A stretch of DNA of 64,000 nucleotides. It comes from Clostridium pasteurianum DSM 525 = ATCC 6013 (lineage in GTDB: Bacteria > Bacillota > Clostridia > Clostridiales > Clostridiaceae). The stretch lies in NCBI RefSeq assembly GCF_000807255.1, contig NZ_CP009268.1, forward strand, positions 1,642,384-1,706,383. Reading direction: 5' to 3'. Both the position numbers and the translations under genes were made by a program. The notes below the pieces were generated by a model that saw nothing but the letters and a program-made list of their open reading frames with translations, did no database searches and was not told where the DNA came from. Shown piece after piece: positions 17,056-25,711 of the stretch; within the stretch, counting starts at the first letter, position 1; every line of letters begins with the position of its first letter.

Positions 17056-18706
17056 TTCTAAATATATTCATAGTAATTTAGCCGTGAGATATTTAAAGGA
17101 ATATACTAGAGATATAAATTATCAATGTAAAATAAAGGAGTTTTCCATAAATGATAGGTTGGAAAAGGTATTTGAAAACATAATGGAGCAAAAGCCTGAT
17201 ATTGTAGCATTTTCCTGTTATATATGGAATATAGAATATATAAGAAAACTTGCAAAGCTTATAAAAACATTGGATGAAAGTATAGAAATATTATATGGTG
17301 GACCGGAAGTATCCTATGATTCAGAGTATTTTTTACTTAACAATCCAGGAGATTATCTTATAGAGGGAGAAGGGGAAGAGGTATTTAGGGAATTTGTACA
17401 GTGGAAAATAGAAAATAAAAATTGTAATGAATTAAACATTAAAGGATTGTACCAAAAGAGTGAAGACAGAGTAATCTATGGAGGAAAAAGACTGCAGATG
17501 AACTTTGAAAAAGTAGTATTTCCCTATAGAGATAAAGACAATCTAGAAAACAAAATAGTTTATTATGAAAGTTCAAGAGGTTGTCCTTTTAATTGTAAGT
17601 ACTGTCTATCTTCTACTAATGAAGGTGTAAGATTTTTAAGTGTAGAGAGAGTTAAAAGAGAATTAAAGTTTTTTATGAATAAAAGGGTTAGACTTATAAA
17701 ATTTGTGGATAGAACTTTTAATTGTAATCACAAGTTTTCTATGGAAATATGGAAATTTTTAATTGAATCTGAAACAAATGCAACTTTCCATTTTGAAATA
17801 TCTGCAGATATATTAAAAGATGAAGAAATAGAACTTTTGAGAACTGCTCCTAAAGGTAGAATACAACTTGAGATAGGTGTTCAAACTACTAATGATGATA
17901 TATTAAAAAACATAAATAGAAATATCAAATTTAACGATATAAAAGATAAAGTCCTAAAGCTTAAGAAAAATAAAAATATAAAGCAGCATTTGGATTTAAT
18001 TGCAGGACTTCCAGGGGAAAGCTATGAAAGGTTTAAAAAATCCTTTAATGATTTGTATTCTATCAAACCAGAAGAAATTCAGTTGGGATTCTTAAAACTT
18101 TTAAAAGGTTCTGCTATGAGGTTTGAAGCAGAAAAATGGGGAATGGTGTATTCGCCTTACGCTCCCTATGAGATACTTAAGACAGATAATTTAAGCTACG
18201 AAGAGATATTGAAACTTAAGAGAGTAGAAGCTATGGTAGACAAATACTATAATTCTGGAAAATTTGAAAATATATTAAAATATTTTGTACATAAATTTGA
18301 AAATTCTTTTGATTTTTATTATTCATTAGGCAACTTTTTTAAGAAAAAGGGATATTTTGATAGAAATATATCCTCTTCAGATTATTATAAGGTATTTTTA
18401 GAATATAATTATGAAGAATTAGGCGAGGAAAATAGCAATATAATTGAAGTAATAAAATTTGATTATTTAAAATTCAATAAAAAGAAATGGATTCCACCTT
18501 TCCTAAATAGATGTATTGATAAGGCTGCTGAAAAGGAAATAAGAAATAAATTAAAACAGGAAGGTGTTTTTTCTGTAAAGCAAAATTTCCATATAGAAAA
18601 ATTTAATATAGACATATTAAAATATCAATCAGAAAGTAAAATTGAAAAAGAAGAAAAGTATGTAATTTTTGATGAGAGTGATGTGGATAATATATTTTAT
18701 TTTTAA
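17030..18706 (+). CDS. B12-binding domain radical SAM protein
   Basis: A 558-residue enzyme. Residues ~1-135 form a cobalamin-binding Rossmann domain (MEILLTAINSKYIHSNLAVR at the start, then DIVAFSCYIWNIEYI and LYGGPEVSYD). The radical SAM core follows, with ESSRGCPFNCKYCLSS giving the CxxxCxxC cluster ligands, and ends in a C-terminal domain of the kind called DUF4080. Members perform methyl transfers or rearrangements on unknown substrates. The start is TTG 17030, eight bases after AAAGGGAG, inside the end of the methyltransferase-like gene. Confidence 0.88.
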   Translation: MEILLTAINSKYIHSNLAVRYLKEYTRDINYQCKIKEFSINDRLEKVFENIMEQKPDIVAFSCYIWNIEYIRKLAKLIKTLDESIEILYGGPEVSYDSEYFLLNNPGDYLIEGEGEEVFREFVQWKIENKNCNELNIKGLYQKSEDRVIYGGKRLQMNFEKVVFPYRDKDNLENKIVYYESSRGCPFNCKYCLSSTNEGVRFLSVERVKRELKFFMNKRVRLIKFVDRTFNCNHKFSMEIWKFLIESETNATFHFEISADILKDEEIELLRTAPKGRIQLEIGVQTTNDDILKNINRNIKFNDIKDKVLKLKKNKNIKQHLDLIAGLPGESYERFKKSFNDLYSIKPEEIQLGFLKLLKGSAMRFEAEKWGMVYSPYAPYEILKTDNLSYEEILKLKRVEAMVDKYYNSGKFENILKYFVHKFENSFDFYYSLGNFFKKKGYFDRNISSSDYYKVFLEYNYEELGEENSNIIEVIKFDYLKFNKKKWIPPFLNRCIDKAAEKEIRNKLKQEGVFSVKQNFHIEKFNIDILKYQSESKIEKEEKYVIFDESDVDNIFYF

Positions 18707-18710
18707 ATTA

Positions 18711-18779
18711 GGAGAAAAGTGCGAAACAACTTTTATTAGCTGAAAGTTGAATACATGATTCTTGTTTCGGCTTTTCTAT
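18711..18779 (+). terminator. Terminator hairpin resembling a 70-bp relative of the 35478 palindromic element
   Basis: AGAAAAGTGCGAAACAA pairs with TTGTTTCGGCTTTTCT across a 32-base loop and would end the radical SAM transcript. The left arm (GAAAAGTGCGAAACAA, CTTTTATTAG, CTGAAAGTTGA) also aligns with the terminal inverted repeat of the 870-bp element at 35478-36347 (GAAAAGGACGAAACAA, TCCTTTTCTC, AGTTGAAAGTGGA), suggesting common origin. Confidence 0.6.
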
Positions 18780-18868
18780 TTATTATGATTTAAATCATTA
18801 TTCTTATTTACAATTATGAATATTTCATATATACTGCTGTATATACAGTAACTTATGGGAGGTAATTT

Positions 18869-19384
18869 ATGAAAAACAATGTTAAAAAATTAACTCTTGC
18901 AGGACTACTGACTGCATTTGCAATAATAATTCCTATAGTTTTTGGTTCATTTCTAAGAATTCAAATACCGCCTTTTTCAGCTACATTATTTTCTCATGTT
19001 CCAATGTTCTTAGCAATGTTAATTGCTCCTGAAGTAGCAGTAATTGTTGGTATTGGTTCAGCCCTGGGCTTTTTAATTACTTCACCGGCAGTAATTGCTG
19101 CAAGAGCTTTTACCCATACTTTTGTGGGATTGGCTGGAGCACTGCTGATAAGAAGGGGGGTATCCTTTAAAAAAGTTATAGCAATAACGGCGCCAATTCA
19201 TGCCATTCTTGAAGCAATAATAGTAATTCCCTTTGGATTTACAGCAGTTAATGCATTATATGTAGTAGGTATAGGAACAGTAGCACATCACTTTGTGGAC
19301 GGAATTATAACAGTAATATTAGTGGGAGCTTTGGAAAGAGCTTTAAGAGTAAAACTTACTGCTATATCATCAGATGCTAAATAA
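18869..19384 (+). CDS. ECF transporter S component, substrate unassigned
   Basis: A 171-residue membrane protein with about six helices and the fold of vitamin-binding S components (LTLAGLLTAFAIIIPIVFG, FSATLFSHVPMFLAMLIAPE, ALGFLITSPAVIAARAFTH). Such proteins bind a vitamin or its precursor and share a general EcfA/A'/T energy module encoded elsewhere; none is near here. The short gap upstream carries a palindrome TGTATATACA (18838-18847) but no riboswitch was recognised. Substrate cannot be assigned; niacin-type S components are one candidate. Confidence 0.8.
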   Translation: MKNNVKKLTLAGLLTAFAIIIPIVFGSFLRIQIPPFSATLFSHVPMFLAMLIAPEVAVIVGIGSALGFLITSPAVIAARAFTHTFVGLAGALLIRRGVSFKKVIAITAPIHAILEAIIVIPFGFTAVNALYVVGIGTVAHHFVDGIITVILVGALERALRVKLTAISSDAK

Positions 19385-19471
19385 TAAATGTATAGGTACT
19401 GAAAAATTCCATAAAATATAACATTGAGTTTTTTAAGAAGAATTTAAGGATAATGTATGGAGGGAAGTGAA

Positions 19472-19639
19472 ATGAACATAAACATGAATAAGGAATATTA
19501 TATAGGATGGGGAACATTAGCATTAATAAATGCAGGATTAGCTCAAGGGAAAAACAGATCAGGACTTATATGGTTTCTCATATCTTTATTACTTGGACCA
19601 ATTGCTACTTTTATTATAGTTATATTGGATAAAAAATAA
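19472..19639 (+). CDS. Small two-helix membrane protein
   Basis: A 55-residue protein, MNINMNKEYYIGWG at the start, with hydrophobic segments at ~11-22 and ~30-50 (SGLIWFLISLLLGPIATFII). ATG 19472 is preferred to ATG 19457 because GGAGGGA lies between them, six bases before the second. No function is known for this type of protein. Confidence 0.6.
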   Translation: MNINMNKEYYIGWGTLALINAGLAQGKNRSGLIWFLISLLLGPIATFIIVILDKK

Positions 19640-19690
19640 AATATATAATATAAATAAGTTTTATCTTTTGTATTTTTAGTTTATATATAG

Positions 19691-20194
19691 TTATAAAAAT
19701 ATTTTCATAAAATAAGTTTTACTAGCCCAAAGCTTTATATAAGGTATGTTTAACAATTCAGGGGTATGCTGTGATATCAAGGGAATATTATCCATAAAAG
19801 ATGTTATAATTGCAGAATGAGTTATTCTATTATTTTTATTTCTGTAGAATATTAAATCACCTATTTCTAAATCGGAAGTAGAAGTTGCTTCTTTCCCTTT
19901 AATTCCATAAAGATTATTATCGGTATTGATTTTTAGATACCAATAGAGAGAATGAGCTGTAGACCAGGAAACAGAACAACCAGCACTGTTACACCACCAT
20001 ATGTTTTTACCTGTGAAAACCATTGGTGCACCTCCAGCAAACAGGCATTGAGAAGTAAAATTTGTACAATCACCGCCATTATCGTAGTTAACAGGAAAAT
20101 ATTTATATTGAGAATTTGGTGTATTAGCATATTTTAAAGCATAATTTACAGCATTTTCTCTTGAATAATTTGTATTTTTTAATTTAGAATTCAT
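19691..20194 (-). CDS. Amidase-domain (NlpC/P60-like, Amidase_6) protein
   Basis: A 167-residue protein with the putative amidase domain found in clostridial and bacillar proteins. The start YSRENAVNYALKYAN, then NGGDCTNFTSQCLFAGGAP (catalytic Cys in GGDC), STSDLEIGDLIFY, THSAIITSF (catalytic His) and SQHTPELLNIPY are typical. The papain-like fold suggests cleavage of cell-wall peptides or an amide. There is no signal peptide, so it may act on the spore or after lysis. The ribosome site (GAAGG) is weak. Confidence 0.8.
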   Translation of the reverse strand: MNSKLKNTNYSRENAVNYALKYANTPNSQYKYFPVNYDNGGDCTNFTSQCLFAGGAPMVFTGKNIWWCNSAGCSVSWSTAHSLYWYLKINTDNNLYGIKGKEATSTSDLEIGDLIFYRNKNNRITHSAIITSFMDNIPLISQHTPELLNIPYIKLWASKTYFMKIFL

Positions 20195-20342
20195 AAATTT
20201 TATAGCCTTCTTTATAAAATGGATTACATTATATTTTATGATAGTGTGTAAAAAAAGTGAAACATTAGGTATGGTATGTTTAGTTATTTTATATTATAAT
20301 TTTGATAATATTTAATTTATACATGCCACTCAAAAATATTAA

Positions 20343-20404
20343 TATAGATATCCAAATTCATAGTTAAATGCTGATAATAATTAATATCCTGAGTAGCTTG
20401 ATAT
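20343..20404 (+). promoter_or_regulatory. Leader element shared with 33144-33196 (copy 1)
   Basis: TATAGATATCCAAATT, TGATAA and TAGCTTGA occur in the same order and similar spacing here, upstream of the YbjQ-type gene, and upstream of the DedA gene. Meaning unknown. Confidence 0.3.
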
Positions 20405-20437
20405 AAAAATTATTTATGTACAAGGAGGTTGATAGTT

Positions 20438-20758
20438 ATGATTGTAACAACTACTAATAATATAGAAGGTAAAAAAGTTATTGACTATAAAGGTATTATT
20501 TTTGGTGAAGTAATATCTGGTGTTGATGTAATTAAAGATATAGCAGCAGGTCTTACAAATTTTTTCGGAGGACGATCTAAGTCCTATGAAGGTGAACTTA
20601 TACAGGCAAGAGAAGAAGCTTTAAGAGAACTTGAAAATAGAGCGGCGGCTATTGGAGCTAATGCAGTTATTGGTGTGGATATTGATTATGAAGTATTAGG
20701 CCAAGGCGGAAATATGCTTATGGTAACAGCTTCTGGTACAGCTGTGGTGGTAGAATAA
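20438..20758 (+). CDS. YbjQ / DUF74 family protein
   Basis: The 106-residue protein ([20 protein letters not shown]...) matches the YbjQ family, a compact pentameric fold once labelled heavy-metal binding. Typical segments are [51 protein letters not shown] and VIGVDIDYE. Its function is unknown. ATG 20438 is preferred since AAGGAGG lies nine bases upstream; TTG 20429 overlaps that site. Confidence 0.85.
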   Translation: MIVTTTNNIEGKKVIDYKGIIFGEVISGVDVIKDIAAGLTNFFGGRSKSYEGELIQAREEALRELENRAAAIGANAVIGVDIDYEVLGQGGNMLMVTASGTAVVVE

Positions 20759-20822
20759 ATAAATTAATGAATAGATTATATATTGCTTTAGATGAAGTAT
20801 TTTTTATTAAAGCACTAAGATG

Positions 20823-20851
20823 AAGAGGAGATGGATTAAAAATCTCCTCTT
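20823..20851. terminator. Bidirectional terminator between convergent genes
   Basis: AAGAGGAGAT (20823-20832) pairs with ATCTCCTCTT (20842-20851). It separates the YbjQ-type gene and the convergent DUF4397 gene, which stops three bases beyond it. Confidence 0.75.
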
Positions 20852-20853
20852 TA

Positions 20854-21507
20854 TTATCTTTGTTCTGCAGTAACTACTGCTTTTAAAGGGATGGAAACCC
20901 CTGTTGATCCCAATATATAAATGGTATAGTAAGTATTGGGCAGAAGATTTGCATTTGGAATAGTTAATATAACATTATTTGAACCTGTAGCATTTATAGT
21001 AAAGGTATATGTTCCAGAGGGTAAACATGCATAATCGGTAATTTTTCTATAAGTAATATTGTTAAAAACTTTTGTCCCAGTAGATAGATTTAAATCAAGG
21101 GCAGGACTGTCGGGGGAAAGATTAACAAATCTAATACAGGGCCTTCCAAAGTTTTGTGCAGTTACAGGCTCTGGAATAGTATATAAACTTAGATTTGGAT
21201 TATTACCAACAATAGCTAAATTAGAAATAGTGTTTGGAGCTACATATAGGTAAGCATCTACAAGGGGATTTTCAGTTTCTCCAGTATTATAAATTTTAAT
21301 ATTATAATTTCCTGATGATAAGGGGAAATAAAGTGAAAATTCGCCATAAGGTAGATTTTGTACAAGTAAATTATTGTTAACATAAATGTCTACGGCAGGA
21401 GAATTAGCAGAAGCATTAAAAAATCTTATATAAGAGTTTTGTTGAATTTCTCTAGAGCTTTGTTCTATATTATAATCTGAAGAAATTTCAGAATTTAAAT
21501 TTTCCAA
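20854..21507 (-). CDS. DUF4397-domain protein
   Basis: A 217-residue protein with two copies of the DUF4397 beta-sandwich: SYIRFFNASANSPAVDIYVN and CIRFVNLSPDSPALDLNL start the repeats, each followed by YGEFSLYFPLSSGNYNI- or ITDYACLPSGTYTFTI-type strands. Proteins of this kind in clostridia are often surface- or spore-associated, but no signal peptide is present here. The start is placed at TTG 21507, seven bases after GGGAGG; upstream in-frame ATGs have no ribosome site. Confidence 0.75.
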   Translation of the reverse strand: MENLNSEISSDYNIEQSSREIQQNSYIRFFNASANSPAVDIYVNNNLLVQNLPYGEFSLYFPLSSGNYNIKIYNTGETENPLVDAYLYVAPNTISNLAIVGNNPNLSLYTIPEPVTAQNFGRPCIRFVNLSPDSPALDLNLSTGTKVFNNITYRKITDYACLPSGTYTFTINATGSNNVILTIPNANLLPNTYYTIYILGSTGVSIPLKAVVTAEQR

Positions 21508-21742
21508 AGTACTTCCTCCCAGTAAAATGATTAACATATAATTCATTATATAAAATTTAATTAATATATGTTACTAGTAATCTATTAATTTTAATTTAAA
21601 TAAAATTTTAAAATGTAATTGATAAATAGTTAAAAATATGCTATTATGATTGTCATATAGATAAACAGGTTGTTGCTTAATTATAATATTTTAATTGAGG
21701 CTATATTTACTGGTTAATTATATTTATTTGGAGGTGCATGAT

Positions 21743-22066
21743 ATGAGTTTTATGAAAGTTAGTGATCAGGCTTATGAGGAATTTAAAGGCTTTTTAGTAA
21801 ATACCAATGTACAAAATTTTAATTTAAGAATAACTTACGTTGGAAGAAATTGTAATGGATTGACTTTTAACTTGGATTATGGAGTAAAAGGTGAAAATGA
21901 TGTTGAAGAGCAAGTAAAAGATATTACTTTCATTATTGATAAAGACGCATTGGAAGAATTTGAAGGCTTTACAATTTTATCAAATGAAGAGAATAATGGA
22001 GAAGGTTTAGAGTTAAAAGCTCTTAAAGTTCCAGAAAGTCCTTGTACTGTTTGTCCAGGATGTTAA
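21743..22066 (+). CDS. HesB/IscA-like protein of the selenoprotein-related subgroup, Cys form
   Basis: The 107-residue protein (MSFMKVSDQAYEEFKGFL...) belongs to the HesB-like group linked to iron-sulfur work, some members of which carry selenocysteine. Here the conserved position in YVGRNCNGLTF is an ordinary cysteine codon. The tail ends CTVCPGC, giving three more clustered cysteines. ATG 21743 has GGAGGTGCATGAT upstream; an in-frame codon at 21695 lacks a ribosome site. It is transcribed alone and ends at a perfect hairpin. The metal or cluster it handles is unknown. Confidence 0.75.
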   Translation: MSFMKVSDQAYEEFKGFLVNTNVQNFNLRITYVGRNCNGLTFNLDYGVKGENDVEEQVKDITFIIDKDALEEFEGFTILSNEENNGEGLELKALKVPESPCTVCPGC

Positions 22067-22106
22067 TTTTTAATACTTAATTCTGAAAAAACTTAATAGC
22101 TAATAG

Positions 22107-22146
22107 GGCGATGTTTTAAAATAATGTTATTTTAAAACATCGCTAT
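22107..22146 (+). terminator. Terminator after HesB-like gene
   Basis: GCGATGTTTTAAAATAA (22108-22124) pairs exactly with TTATTTTAAAACATCGC (22127-22143); the tight 17-bp stem is followed by TATTTATTTT. Confidence 0.8.
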
Positions 22147-22269
22147 TTATTTTGATATAATATTCAAAGTAAAACTTATATTAAATAATAAATTTATATT
22201 TCAATAATGCATTACTATATGAATTATTTTATATAATTACAATAAGAATTAATTTTAGAAGGTGTGTAA

Positions 22270-23448
22270 ATGAAATTATTTAGATTAATGGAAATAACCT
22301 TATGTATATTGTTTTCTTTGTTTTTATATGCAATGGCTTGCTATTATATTGGAATAAAAGGATTAAGTATATTACCATATAGAAATAATGGGTATGGAAT
22401 AATGATATATTGGATTATATACTGGCTTATTTCAATTTCATTTGTCTTAAGTATTTTATGTAGGATTTTTTTATCAATAAATAATCTATTGACATCGATA
22501 TTTACATCTATTGGTACTGTTTATCTTGCTGCATTTTTTTATTTGATGATATTATTTCCAATTACTGATCTTATAAAATTTATCTGTGAGAAAATAGGCT
22601 TAAAAGGAGAATTTATAAATTTTATAAGTAGAATATATGGCAATGGAATATTAATTTTTGTAATAATTTTTATACTTATTTTTATTGGAGTATGGAAAGC
22701 AACGCATCCAGTGATTACTGATTATAATGTTAATATAAATAAAAATGCTGGGAAAATTAATTTACTGAATATTGTTATGGTTTCCGATGTCCATGCAGGA
22801 ATCACTGTAAAAGAGAAGGGGATTGCCAATATGGTGAAATCTATAAATCGTTTAAGACCAGACATAGTATTTTTCTGTGGTGATATGGTAGATGAAAATA
22901 CCAATAGTAAAATGAAAAAGTGCCTTGGAGAAGCTTCTAAAAATATAAAGTCTAAATATGGAATATATGCAATTACTGGCAATCATGAATATATTGGTGC
23001 AAATTTGCCAGAAACACTTTCATACTTAAAAAGAGGAAATGTAAAAGTATTAGAAGACAGAGTGCTTAAAATTGATAATAGTTTTTATGTAGTTGGGAGA
23101 AATGATCCAGTTAGTTTCTATAAAACAAAAGAGAAGATAAAGTCACTAGAGGAATTATTAAAAGATATTGATAAATCACTTCCTATTATAGTATTGAATC
23201 ACCAACCTATAGATTTAAAAGCGGCGAAAAAGGAAAAGGTGGATTTGCAACTTTCAGGACATACTCATAAAGGTCAATTTTTGCCAAATAATTTTATTAC
23301 AGGACTTGTATATGAAAAAGACTATGGGTATCTGAAGAAAGGTGATTTTAATTTAATAGTGTCTTCCGGTTATGGAGCTTGGGGACCGCCTATAAGGATT
23401 GGAACAAAAGGTGAGATAGTTAATATAAGAGTAAATTTTAATAATTAG
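22270..23448 (+). CDS. Membrane-anchored metallophosphoesterase
   Basis: A 392-residue protein. Residues ~1-145 hold four or five hydrophobic helices; the rest is a calcineurin-like phosphoesterase domain. The metal motifs are complete: MVSDVHAG (D-x-H), FFCGDMVDE (GD), ITGNHEYIG (GNHE), VLNHQPID and LSGHTHKGQ (GHTH). This matches the YkuE/YaeI type, thought to act on lipid phosphates or nucleotides at the membrane. It has its own terminator. Substrate unknown. Confidence 0.87.
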   Translation: MKLFRLMEITLCILFSLFLYAMACYYIGIKGLSILPYRNNGYGIMIYWIIYWLISISFVLSILCRIFLSINNLLTSIFTSIGTVYLAAFFYLMILFPITDLIKFICEKIGLKGEFINFISRIYGNGILIFVIIFILIFIGVWKATHPVITDYNVNINKNAGKINLLNIVMVSDVHAGITVKEKGIANMVKSINRLRPDIVFFCGDMVDENTNSKMKKCLGEASKNIKSKYGIYAITGNHEYIGANLPETLSYLKRGNVKVLEDRVLKIDNSFYVVGRNDPVSFYKTKEKIKSLEELLKDIDKSLPIIVLNHQPIDLKAAKKEKVDLQLSGHTHKGQFLPNNFITGLVYEKDYGYLKKGDFNLIVSSGYGAWGPPIRIGTKGEIVNIRVNFNN

Positions 23449-23460
23449 GTATATTATAAA

Positions 23461-23509
23461 TAATCAGCGGAGTTCTTTTATTAAATTAAAAATTGCTGAT
23501 TATTTTTTT
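23461..23509 (+). terminator. Terminator after phosphoesterase gene
   Basis: TAATCAGC (23461-23468) pairs with GCTGATTA (23495-23502), followed by a T-run. Confidence 0.65.
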
Positions 23510-23657
23510 ATAAATATTATTATATAATATTAAAATATGATGAAAAATTTAACCTATTGCTAATAATAGTATGTATATGATTAAATATATATATGAAGAG
23601 ATTAATTTATGCATATTATAGTATAATGAACAGACTTCGATATGGAGAGGATGCAAT

Positions 23658-24335
23658 ATGAAAACTATAAAAAATTCAAATAAAATAGTATTTTTTGATA
23701 TAGGTGGTACTTTAGTAGGCGCTCCTAATTTATTTTCATATATAGCTGAAAAATATAAAAGTTTACAAAGGGATAGAATTGCTGAAGTAATAAGTGAAAA
23801 CTATGATAACATGTATTATAATGCGCTGGAAGAGAAATTCTTAAGTGTTAAAGAGATGCTTAAAATATCACTAAAAGAGGCTTCATTAAAATTAAACATA
23901 GAAGATTTGAGTGATTTGGCACAAACTTACTATGAAGAATTATATACTAATCAATCTTATCTTTATGATGATGTTATACGAGTTCTAGATATACTAAAAA
24001 AAGCTGGGGTAAAATTAATTGTATTAAGCAATTCTGATTCTGACATATTAATTAAGGAATTGAAGGCTTTAAATATATATGATTACTTTGATGCATTTAT
24101 AATATCCAGTGATGTTAAATCCTATAAACCTAGTGATACTATAATAAATAAGGCATTATCTTATTGTGAAATTTCAAAGAAAGATATAATATTTGTGGGA
24201 AATTCAGATGAAGATGTTATAAGTGCAAAAAAGATGGGTATTACATCTGTAATAATAAAGAGATGGAATAAAACAATTAATATATCCAGTGATTTTACTA
24301 TAAAATTATTAGATGAGCTTCTAGAGATAATATAG
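23658..24335 (+). CDS. HAD-superfamily hydrolase-like protein
   Basis: The 225-residue protein has the HAD Rossmann fold with an alpha-helical cap at residues ~20-85. Motif I reads VFFDIGGTLVG: the nucleophile Asp is present but the usual second Asp (general acid) is Gly. Motif II is LIVLSNSD, motif III lysine is in SYKPSD, and motif IV is FVGNSDEDVISAKKMG. The missing acid could mean a slow or altered phosphatase. It has a GGAGAGG site and is followed 53 bases later by the TipAS-like gene. Confidence 0.75.
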   Translation: MKTIKNSNKIVFFDIGGTLVGAPNLFSYIAEKYKSLQRDRIAEVISENYDNMYYNALEEKFLSVKEMLKISLKEASLKLNIEDLSDLAQTYYEELYTNQSYLYDDVIRVLDILKKAGVKLIVLSNSDSDILIKELKALNIYDYFDAFIISSDVKSYKPSDTIINKALSYCEISKKDIIFVGNSDEDVISAKKMGITSVIIKRWNKTINISSDFTIKLLDELLEII

Positions 24336-24388
24336 ATACTTATATTTATTACAGTTAATAGATATTTATATATGGTGGGGGTAATATT

Positions 24389-24820
24389 ATGAAAGGTGAT
24401 GAGGTGTTTACATTATTTGATAAGCTATATATAGAAGCTTATAAAAAAGAACATGGTAAAGAGGTGGAGAAAATATATAAAAATAATATATATAAAGAAA
24501 TATATAAAAATGTATCCAAATATACTAAACAGGACTGGCAAAATCTTAAAGAAAGATTAAATTATATATATGAGGATATGATTGTTTTGATGGATAGAGA
24601 TCCGGGTAGTGTAAGTGTTCAAGCATTAGTTGAAGAGCTGAGAAAATACTATAGTGATAGTTTTTATAAATGTGATTTAATTATGTTTAGAGCTTTAGGA
24701 AGATTATATATAGAAGACAAGTCTTTTAGGGAAAAAATAAATCATAAAAAGGATGGATTAGCGGAATTTTTAAGTGAAGCCATAGAGATATACTGTGATA
24801 TTCATGAAAATAGATTATAA
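24389..24820 (+). CDS. Stand-alone TipAS-type antibiotic-binding domain protein
   Basis: The 143-residue all-helical protein looks like the TipAS domain that binds thiopeptide or albicidin-type drugs. The segments WQNLKERLNYIYEDMIVLMD, DPGSVSVQALVEELRKYY and FRALGRLYIEDKSFREKINH followed by GLAEFLSEAIEIYC keep the family spacing. Usually TipAS follows a MerR DNA-binding domain; here the domain stands alone with no MerR part. It could be a drug-sequestering protein or bind another ligand. The start ATG 24389 follows GGTGGGGGT. Confidence 0.65.
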   Translation: MKGDEVFTLFDKLYIEAYKKEHGKEVEKIYKNNIYKEIYKNVSKYTKQDWQNLKERLNYIYEDMIVLMDRDPGSVSVQALVEELRKYYSDSFYKCDLIMFRALGRLYIEDKSFREKINHKKDGLAEFLSEAIEIYCDIHENRL

Positions 24821-24822
24821 GA

Positions 24823-24904
24823 ATTAATTATCCAGTGGATGTTTGTTATGACTCTACGTTATGTTTAAAAGTATTATATAACGATACATTCAAGGATAAT
24901 TAAT
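24823..24904. repeat. Long nested inverted repeat
   Basis: ATTAATTATCC (24823-24833) pairs exactly with GGATAATTAAT (24894-24904), and an inner ACGTTAT pairs with ATAACG. The 82-base structure has no T-run and lies just after the TipAS-like gene; it may be a terminator or the relic of a small mobile element. Confidence 0.45.
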
Positions 24905-24979
24905 CTAAACTTATATGGTGTATGGCAAACGACTATCCATTGAAATTAATTACTGATTTTAAAGGATTAGTAAAAAATA

Positions 24980-25711
24980 TCAAATACTTCTTAACAGCTG
25001 TGGATTTAGTATATCTGTTAATTCTGAAAAAGGAATCTTTATCAGAGGCACTCCGGAAGCCGTTGGAGCAATTTCATGGAATCCGAAAAATAATACTAAA
25101 TTATTATTGTCTAAATAATAGGGTTGATCTTTGGCTATCCCTTTAAAATTACTAGCTGTATTAGGATAATAATCTTGAGGATTTGCCTGTAATATTGATT
25201 TTACTTTATTGTTTAACACTGATATATAATTAGAATCAGGTTTAAATAAGTCTCCTAAAGGCATAGATCGTGCATTTTCTAAATTATAGTTATAAGAAGT
25301 TCTTATATAGCTGTTCCTGCCATTTATATATTGTTGATAAATCAGAGAAATACTTAATAAATTATTTTTATTATAAGTTAATATATAGTTATTAGAGATT
25401 TGAAAAGGAATTACTGGTTTCCCCGCTGACTGCATAGCTTTTGCATTTTCATCTGCTGCTGCTTCCATTTGACTTTTAAATTCTAGAATATCATTTTTAA
25501 TATTGCCATTGATGTATTTTAAAACTTCAGCATTAAAATTACCGCTTAAAACTGGAATATTTAAGTATTCACGTATTTTATAATTTTCTGTACTTATATT
25601 CTGAGAAGTAACCCCCAAAGTATTTGATGTATCATTTCTATACTTATGGTGCTTAGAATTATATTTTTGAGGATTACTAAAATGATAAAATTTATTATGT
25701 TTATGACCCAT
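24980..25711 (-). CDS. DUF4163/DUF3298-domain protein (RsiV/PdaC-like ligand domain)
   Basis: The 243-residue protein starts MGHKHNKFYHFSNPQKYN, a His/Asn-rich tail, and then shows the DUF4163 region (IREYLNIPVLSGNFNAEVLK) and DUF3298 region (SYNYNLENARSMPLGDLFK, LVLFFGFHEIAPTASGVPLI, KIPFSELTDIL). This pair of domains is found outside the cell in RsiV anti-sigma factors, where it binds lysozyme, and in peptidoglycan deacetylases. Here there is no signal peptide or anchor, so location is uncertain. Start ATG 25711 follows AGGAGG. Confidence 0.8.
   Translation of the reverse strand: MGHKHNKFYHFSNPQKYNSKHHKYRNDTSNTLGVTSQNISTENYKIREYLNIPVLSGNFNAEVLKYINGNIKNDILEFKSQMEAAADENAKAMQSAGKPVIPFQISNNYILTYNKNNLLSISLIYQQYINGRNSYIRTSYNYNLENARSMPLGDLFKPDSNYISVLNNKVKSILQANPQDYYPNTASNFKGIAKDQPYYLDNNNLVLFFGFHEIAPTASGVPLIKIPFSELTDILNPQLLRSI

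Noticed and set aside
18780-18868. Vitamin riboswitch ahead of the ECF S component
   Set aside because: Only about 90 bases are available and no TPP, FMN or cobalamin consensus is visible.
21743-22066. Selenocysteine readthrough in the HesB-like gene
   Set aside because: There is no internal TGA; the relevant codon is TGT.
24922-25146. A 74-codon + strand frame beginning ATGGCAAACGACTATCC
   Set aside because: It runs antisense through the end of the DUF3298 gene, whose domains are recognisable; the + strand frame has no family and no good ribosome site.
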